Made by a program: the position numbers and the translations under genes. A DNA stretch of 64,000 nucleotides from Phycomyces blakesleeanus NRRL 1555(-) (taxonomy: Eukaryota; Mucoromycota; Mucoromycetes; Mucorales; Phycomycetaceae). This document shows, piece by piece, positions 57,239 through 64,000 of this stretch. The first letter of the stretch is position 1. Each line of letters begins with the position of its first letter. A model generated the notes under the pieces. That model was not told the DNA's origin and did no database searches. It saw only the letters and a list, made by a program, of their open reading frames with translations. Where the stretch lies: positions 372,001-436,000 of the forward strand of contig NW_017265138.1 in assembly GCF_001638985.1 (NCBI RefSeq), written 5' to 3'.

Positions 57239-58648
57239 TGTTTGTGGATATGTATATAATGATATATAAAAAAGAAAGTGAGAGAAGTATTGTGAAAAGA
57301 GAAAAGCTTTAAATATGCAACATGTCCATAGTCTTTTTGTTCTGTCCGTTTTACCCGGAATGACGTATATTACTGGACGATACATTTCCTTATATGGATT
57401 CTGATTTACAAATGACTGTCCCTGGGACTGATGTCATGTCCTACGCGAGAATAGTTTTTTCTAGAAGAGTATGAAGTTATCAATGGTCGTCATAGATATT
57501 GCTATCTTCCTTTATTGTTACATCCTTGTGAAAACATTGTATTACATATCAATAATATGTTCGTTTATAAATAATGTGATTCGAATATATATATGAGAAA
57601 GTATGGCTTGTTTATCTGTAATGGTGATAAATAAGACTTGAGACTTGACTTGAGTATAAATAGGCTTAATTGTCATATAGCATTCTTAACAGCTCTAAAC
57701 AAGTCTTCTTTGATTTTGACATTCTTTCTTGATTATCTATACTTTTCATTATATAAGTAATATAAATAAAGAGTTTTGCTACAGTTAAAAGACAAATTTT
57801 TTATCAAAAATAAATATTGAGGTAATAAGATGGTTATTACTTTCACTATCAAAATTGCCGTTCATTTATTTAATCACATAAAATAATTATTATAATACTA
57901 AGATCATTTTATTTATTTATTTAAATAATTATTTATTATTGTGGGTGGAAACAAAATAATAATAATAAAATTTCCAAAGAGATCCTATAGGGTATTTAAT
58001 TTTCTTTGAAAATTAAATAATAATAATCTTGCGTTTTTTTCTTATATAATTTTTAAGCTATACTTTTGGTGTATCGTAAGAGGAATTATTACCTTGAAAA
58101 ATAATACATTACAAAGGCATTGTTTCTCTAAAATATTTCAGTGGTGTTCTTATATATATATTATTTTGAGAGCCTTAATATAAAAGAGCATTTTTACTAT
58201 TAATATTCTTTAGTACTCTGGTCCAGATATTTGGATACTGTTGATTACTTATGTTAAAACAAATATATTATTGGTTAGCCAAGGATAGCTTAAAATAAGA
58301 GTTTATTAGACAAAAGCTTAATTAAATATAATAAATCATATAATTGGAATTCAATTTTTATAGAATTTAAATTTCATTGTATTTTTTTTTGAAACAAAAA
58401 TGAGTATAAAATTAATAAATAATAATAACTGTTCCTATTACTATATCTTCAGTTACTTTTAACTGAAGTTATCCAATGTTGCACATTTATCTTCTACCTG
58501 TATAATAAATATCTTCGACTTTTACTGATATTATAAATATAAATTTATAAATTATAATTTTCAATAAAAAATGATTTATGAAAGTGCCCAGATATGGCCA
58601 TTATATCACGTGACAAACTCTATTTTTGGATTTGAAAGAGCGCAAATA
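57239..58648. other. Extremely AT-rich intergenic region
   Basis: From about 57600 to 58600 the DNA is almost pure A/T with repeated TAATAATAA, TTTATTTAT and short palindromes (near 57890-57935 and 57990-58020, AATTTTCTTTGAAAATTAA). It has no gene and precedes the tRNA-Thr gene. Its composition differs from ordinary spacers in the window. Confidence 0.6.
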
Positions 58649-58721
58649 GCCTGTTTAGCTCAGCTGGCAGAGCGTCGCTCTCGTAAAGCGAAGGTCGTGA
58701 GTTCAATTCTCATAGTAGGAA
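58649..58721 (+). tRNA. tRNA-Thr-CGU: tRNA-Thr (anticodon CGU)
   Basis: A 73-nt cloverleaf. The D arm is TAGCTCAGCTGGCAGAGC, the anticodon stem TCGCT/AGCGA with loop CTCGTAA (anticodon CGT at 58682-58684), and the T arm GTGAG-TTCAATT-CTCAT. The acceptor stem GCCTGTT/AGTAGGA has two G-U pairs and a G1-A72 mismatch where G-C is normal. No intron. A T6 run lies about 35 bp downstream (58756). It reads ACG threonine codons if functional; the weak acceptor stem makes a degenerate copy possible. Confidence 0.8.
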
Positions 58722-59007
58722 GGTGTGTTATGAACATTATAATCTTTCTTGGATTTTTTATTACTATTATTTTATCCTTATTTTATTTGTTGACTTGTGG
58801 TTCTAAACACAGAACACAAAGACTTATTTCGAATCATTTTGTATTCACTTCCTCGGTTACATTTCAATGCTGCCTTGGCCTTTATTATCCCGGACTGTTT
58901 CCACCGTTGCCATTAATTTGATTCATTTATGGTTAACTTTAAAACACTCAAAAAGAAGTGTAACAGTATTAAGATTAGAATTCATATGCAATGCGACCTT
59001 ATTCAAC

Positions 59008-60155
59008 CTAAAAATTAGGGACCGTGTAACGTAGCTCGCGGCGTTTTCTTAGCCTAGGAATCATTGTGATGGGTTGCTCTGCAAACATAGTCAGTAGTCT
59101 GTCGTCTTCGTCACTCCAATGTGCCGAGCACAGCCGATATTCCACAGGTAAATATGTATCATCGTGCCTCTGAACAATCCGATACCGAAGTACACACGCT
59201 TTGAAATAAGGTCCTTCACAAAATGAACACGCCTTTGGACTGCTCAAAAAGTCTTTGACATTTTGAGGAATCAAAGAAAACGTCGAGTCTAGAGTTCTTT
59301 GGCTAACCATCTTCTTCTTGGTCGCACTGTCCAGTAATAGAGGGCGCATGACTATCCGAGAACATATCTCTAATAGGCTTGGCGGATCATATTTCAAAGT
59401 TTGATAAAATGAAACGGATCTTTCGGCAATGTTGGGACAGTTGTCGACTCTGACAGAGACTCTGGTGAGGCGAAGGAGCTCAGAGGGTACATTGCTAATA
59501 TTTGTCCCTGTGAGATCGAGCATAGTGAGCTGTGTAAGGCGTGCGATATTTGCTGACAGTTCTTCCAGAGGATTATTAGATAGATCAAGGTGGTTCAGTT
59601 TGACGAAAAATTGTACAACGGATGGTAACTCTGGAATGCGATTATTGGCTAAATTAAGGTGCTGAAGATGTTTGAGGTAGCAAATCGATTCTGGGAGTGT
59701 TTCAAGTTGATTGTGAGACAAGTCGAGGAACGTCAAACGCGTCAATCGGGAAATCTGGCTAGGGAGAATAAAGAGCCTTGCATGGTTTCTAACAAATAAA
59801 GTTAATAACCGAATATCGGTAGCATCCCTAGTTTAATACATTTAGCTTACAAGTCAAGATGAGATATGGATCTCAGCATAGACAATGCCTTGTTGAATAT
59901 AATTGTGTTGATAGTTGGAGTAAAATTCTTTTCAGAAAATCTGGTGGATATGTCTTGCATACTGCGAGATAGACAACGAAGAAATATAGAAGGGAACGAA
60001 AAAGGAGAATGAGACGCATAGTATGTCTTATCAACATAGGTAAGATCAGGAACTAATGCCGTTGGTGAAAACAGGTGGTTAATTGGGTGTTCATGATCAG
60101 TCGGATCAATGATTAGCGGTATGGTAGGACGACTGTTAAGGGATATAAGCGACAT
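59008..60155 (-). CDS. Leucine-rich repeat protein
   Basis: An LRR protein of 361 aa in two exons (minus strand), 60155-59851 and 59788-59008. Five or six repeats of the LxxLDLSxNxLExLP type run from about residue 97 to 215 (LTFLDLSHNQLETLP, LQHLNLANNRIPELP, LNHLDLSNNPLEEL, LTMLDLTGTNISNVP). A C-terminal Cys motif (ACSFCEGPYFKACV, then CSAHW) may bind zinc. The N-terminal 100 residues have no recognised fold. LRRs point to a protein-binding scaffold; the partner is unknown. The intron is GT-AG and joins in phase within an LDL motif. Confidence 0.88.
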
Positions 60156-60293
60156 TTAGTTGAAAAAAAATTAAAAAAGTAAGAAATACAAAGAAGAAAG
60201 AAAGCAGTAAGAAGAAACAAACTGGAGGTTTAAATTCAAATGACAGTGAACCATCCGAGAGAACTCGTCCACATTAAATCCGACACACCAACA

Positions 60294-60860
60294 TTAGAAC
60301 CAACGATCGGACCACGTTGTATCATTTCCACGTTTAATGATCACCTTAATTTCCTTCTTCTTTGCAAACTTGATGGCACTTTGAACCAACGCAAGTTCAG
60401 CCTGTTTGTCTCCAGATGTAAGGCTCTGTATTTTCCCTTCATCATCTTCATACTGTATTCCAACTGCACCGATAATCCTATCCTTTCTTTCCATTACCCA
60501 TGAGCCGCTCTTGGGTCCATCTGTGGCCGTCAGATTTCGAAGTACATTATTGCTACGTCTGCTTATTGCCCGTCGGTATCGTTTCTTTAAATAAAAGTAC
60601 CATGCAAGACCTAGTCCAGCACTCCAGATTGTTGTCTCTAGGCAAAATAGCATCATAAGCTGTCGTGCTGCATACCCTGTTGTTGTCATGTTGTAGCCAG
60701 CAATTCCAACAATCCCCATTGGCCACGACCATTGAACCAGTGAACTCTCTAGCATTGCTCTGAAGATTCGCTTGTTCTCAAGCTTCTTCTCTTTGTCGAT
60801 ATATAGTTTCCGGATGGCTTCATTGTCGCTTGGTTGATAAGGTCGTATATTTTGGCTCAT
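60294..60860 (-). CDS. GNAT/NAT8-like membrane protein, 188 aa
   Basis: A single-exon frame that resembles NAT8 (camello)-type N-acetyltransferases. The N-terminus has the GNAT opening IRPYQPSDNEAIRKLY, followed by one or two hydrophobic segments (SWPMGIVGIAGYN, then LMMLFCLETTIWSAGLGLAW). The later part has a recognisable strand, GSWVMERKDRIIGAVGIQYE. The usual acetyl-CoA-binding pyrophosphate loop (Q/RxxGxG/A) is not clear; the corresponding region reads GDKQAELALVQSAIKFAKKK. The protein may be catalytically divergent. It is on the minus strand, 125 bp from the divergent MTO1 start. Confidence 0.72.
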   Translation of the reverse strand: MSQNIRPYQPSDNEAIRKLYIDKEKKLENKRIFRAMLESSLVQWSWPMGIVGIAGYNMTTTGYAARQLMMLFCLETTIWSAGLGLAWYFYLKKRYRRAISRRSNNVLRNLTATDGPKSGSWVMERKDRIIGAVGIQYEDDEGKIQSLTSGDKQAELALVQSAIKFAKKKEIKVIIKRGNDTTWSDRWF

Positions 60861-60985
60861 GATTAAGAATCCTAAAACAGAAAGAGAGAGAATGGAAAGC
60901 GACTTTTAAATAATCTCCGACAAGACGACAAAAAGTGAATATGTGTGACTTTTCACAGGAACAAGCTTAACCCCAAGATCATACC

Positions 60986-63643
60986 ATGTATCATATTCGG
61001 TCGATTGTTGGTCGTCAATCTTCACAGTTTAGATCCTTACGCTCCAATTCTGGATCTCTTCTCCGAGTATCCTCATTTTCGACAACTTCTTCTTCGATCG
61101 ATAATGATTTCGATGTAGTAGTGATCGGTGGTGGCCATGCAGGCACCGAGGCATGTACAGCTGCTGCTAGAGTAGGAGCACGCACATTGCTGATCACTCA
61201 AAACAAAGACACAATTGGTGTGTATAATTACATAATTACTATGATAGATATTTTACTGAGGCTGCTGTCGTATTTTGTAGGTGAAATGTCTTGTAACCCT
61301 TCTTTTGGAGGTGTCGGTAAAGGTGTTTTAGTACGAGAGGTTGATGCTTTAGATGGTGTATGTGGTCGGATAGCCGGTAAGACACACTTTTCCTCATATA
61401 AAAATAATTATCTGATATATGATGTGCGTGTGTGTATGTATCAGATTTGGCCGGTATCCAATTCAAGGTATTGAATAAATCTAAGGGTCCTGCAGTATAT
61501 GTAAGTAGTTAAAGCACACAAGACATTCTGGCTTTGTGTTCTGAATTAGATGTAGGGACCAAGAGCACAAATAGACCGCAAGCTCTACAAGAAGCATCTA
61601 CAAGAGTATCTTGAGGACTATCCCAACTTGACGATCCAAACGGGGAGTGTGGCAGATCTTGTGTTTGAGACAGATATTGATTCTGAAAGACATCAAGTAT
61701 TGGAACAAAAGGGTGCAGCATCTGCAGTAAAGGGTGTTCGTCTAGGTATATATGTTATTTTTATTTTGGAAATGAATTGCTCTTAAGCTGTGGGTATAAA
61801 ATATTGATCTTATTCTGTGTTTTACATAGATAATGGCCACATAATAAAAACATCCAATGTCGTTATTACAACAGGAACCTTCTTGGGTGGAGAAATCCAT
61901 TTGGGTGATTTTACATAAAGTACTTTTAAAAGAACATATCTTTAACACTCTAAAACATTAGGCTTAAAAGCATGGCCAGCGGGTCGTATTGATGAAAACC
62001 CATCTATTGGGTTATCTAACTCACTACGCTCAGCAGGCTTCCAACTTGCTAGGCTCAAAACAGGTAACTACATACTGAATAATAGAAAGAAAAGAGGAGG
62101 CATGGTAACCATAGTATAACCAAACTAATTTTGCTTTAAATACAAGGAACTCCCGCACGTTTGGATGGAAGGACAATCAATTATGAAGGATTGGCGGTCC
62201 AAGAAGGCGACAACCCACCGTCCCCATTTTCGTTCCTCCACACTTTAGTACCGCACGCAGTAAATATTACTAAACATTTTGAATCAGGAACAAAATTAAA
62301 TGATTGATTTAAATTTATAGGATCAACAAGTGCTTTGCCATCAGACAAGAACCAACCCTTCTGTTCACAAGTACATTGCAGAAAACTTTGACCAGAGTAT
62401 CCATATTAGAGAAACTGTAAAAGGACCAAGGTATTATATAACAATATTTGTAGAAAATTAAAGCTAATGCACCAGGTTTCAAGATATTGTCCTTCTCTGG
62501 AAAGTAAGATCAAGCGATTTGGTGATAAAACTGGGCATGCTATCTGGTTGGAGCCCGAAGGTAAATGTTATGTGTGATTATTTAAAAGAAGGTTTCATAC
62601 AAACACTAGTTTATACAAGGATTTGATTCGCATCTTGTATACCCTAATGGTATATCAAACACCATGCCGGAGGATGTTCAGCTTAATTTTTTGCGTATGA
62701 TTCGTGGATTGGAGAATGTAGATATGGTTAGACCAGGTAATATCGTGTGCTATGCCTTTATTTATTTATTTTCCTTACTGACATCAGAGCAATAGCCTAT
62801 GGTGTTGAATATGACCATGTTGATCCCCGTGAACTGCGCTCTACACTAGAGACAAAACGAATTAGCGGACTTTTTATGGCAGGCCAGATCAATGGAACAA
62901 CAGGATACGAAGAAGCGGCAGCACAAGGTGTGATGGCAGGGATTAATGCCGGCTTACATGCTCTTGGTCGCGCTCCATTTATTTTGGATCGTTCTGACGC
63001 ATATATTGGTGTTCTTATCGATGATTTGACTACAAAGGGTGTGGAAGAACCCTACCGAGTATTTACTTCCCGCTCAGAGTATCGCTTGCACTTACGTGCA
63101 GATAATGCGGATTTGAGATTGACAAGCAAAGGTAATTTAAGCTGAAATTAATGTGCGCTCTGTTCCAATTCTTATCTTTTTATTAAAGGATATGATGCTG
63201 GTGCTGTTGGGGAGGAGAGGTGGACAGATTTCTATTCAAAATCAACTATGCTGAGTTCTGCTACTCAAGCTCTTGAAGAGCTACTTATGCCAGCTAACAA
63301 ATGGAAACAGAATGGTATCAGTCATGGAAATGAGGGATCGAATGACAGCGGTGTACTCCGAAGGTATGTTATAAGTGTACAAATGCTTTGTGCCATTTTT
63401 TAATACGTTTATACGGATATTCATTTAGTGGTGTTGATATCCTGTGTTGGCCCAACGTTGAGATTGAACAATTTTACGATTTATTACCTTCCCTCAAGGA
63501 GCTAGATAGTGGATTAAAAGAACGTCTTTTGATTGCATGTCGCTACAAACCGTTCTTAAAGCGCCAGGCTACAGAGATAGCCGCATTAAAAAGAGATGAA
63601 GATCTTAAACTTGATATAAACTTAGAATATTCACGGTAATTAG

Positions 63644-63674
<31 letters not shown>

Positions 63675-63976
63675 GTGTAGCTTTAACCAAGATACCTTAA
63701 CGTTTTCGTTTGATAGAATGGATCAACTCTCGCATGAAGTTCGACAAAAATTGGCTATTGTACGGCCAGAAACGCTGGTAAGCTTATCAAGTTATTCTTA
63801 TTTGTTTATCTAAATATTGAATGATAAAGGGAGCTGCCAAACGAGTAGAAGGTATAACACCAGCAGCAATGGTGGTACTGATGAAGTACGCGCGTCGGTC
63901 CAATAAATCATCTACAAAGGGAAGTTTAGCTTTGAAAAAGAAAAGCTTGTCAATCACTTCATCCCCGTGTTTGTGA
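60986..63976 (+). CDS. MTO1: MTO1/GidA: mitochondrial tRNA 5-carboxymethylaminomethyluridine modification enzyme
   Basis: The FAD-dependent enzyme that, with MSS1/GTPBP3, modifies the wobble uridine of mitochondrial tRNAs. Fifteen exons: 60986-61217, 61281-61376, 61445-61500, 61556-61745, 61830-61904, 61962-62063, 62147-62259, 62321-62430, 62484-62560, 62620-62736, 62790-63131, 63189-63363, 63429-63635, 63717-63777 and 63830-63976. They give 699 aa in frame. A Ser/Arg-rich presequence (about 1-38) precedes the FAD motif [20 protein letters not shown]. Other hallmarks are [65 protein letters not shown] and [20 protein letters not shown]. The end [16 protein letters not shown] matches the family C-terminus. 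The gene is complete, 24 bp before the window end. Confidence 0.97.
63645..63674. repeat. (ATT)n microsatellite
   Basis: About ten ATT units in intron 13 of MTO1. Confidence 0.9.
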
Positions 63977-64000
63977 TACGCCATAAATTCCTATTTAATC

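Overview
The window is nuclear DNA of an early-diverging fungus. It most resembles Mucoromycota (Mucorales-like): genes are split by many short GT-AG introns (about 47-150 nt), intergenic DNA is very AT-rich, and the gene set includes CACTIN, CCDC25, a C78 peptidase and TMEM223, which budding yeasts lack. The placement is inferred from gene content and style; no species is claimed.

Layout. 2.3-9.6 kb: DAHP synthase (shikimate pathway), then two tandem MATH-BTB-BACK paralogues on the minus strand with matching early exon sizes. 10.2-14 kb: a divergent pair, RRP17 (rRNA processing) and CCDC25, then an Mpv17/PMP22 membrane protein. 15.7-20.0 kb: a LINE retrotransposon with an intact ORF2 (endonuclease, reverse transcriptase, zinc-binding domain), an A-tail and a perfect 14-bp target-site duplication. 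21.5-28.3 kb: an alpha/beta hydrolase, a coiled-coil protein, a Tat-SF1/CUS2 splicing factor with two GC-AG introns, and an RBR E3 ligase. 28.45-33.24 kb: an apparently complete CACTA-type DNA transposon with inverted repeats, a 3-bp ATA duplication, an 896-aa transposase, a second divergent gene and subterminal repeats. 34.9-36.4 kb: a short Hir3/CABIN1-like TPR gene holding only the N-terminal part of the family. 39-48 kb: a membrane-anchored GT5-like glycosyltransferase, ribosomal protein uL24 and a peroxisomal (SKL-ending) long-chain acyl-CoA synthetase. 49-57.3 kb: a C78 peptidase, a four-LIM protein diverging from Cactin, TMEM223 and a small hypothetical gene. 58.6-64 kb: a tRNA-Thr(CGU) in a very AT-rich stretch, an LRR protein, a GNAT/NAT8-like membrane protein and mitochondrial MTO1.

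Most genes are housekeeping genes with no operon logic. Several pairs share divergent promoters (RRP17/CCDC25, Tat-SF1/RBR, LIM/Cactin, GNAT-like/MTO1). The accessory content is the LINE, the CACTA element, the BTB tandem pair and the truncated Hir3-like gene. Exon models were built by hand from splice signals, reading-frame continuity and remembered family sequences; almost all give totals divisible by three, and exceptions are stated.
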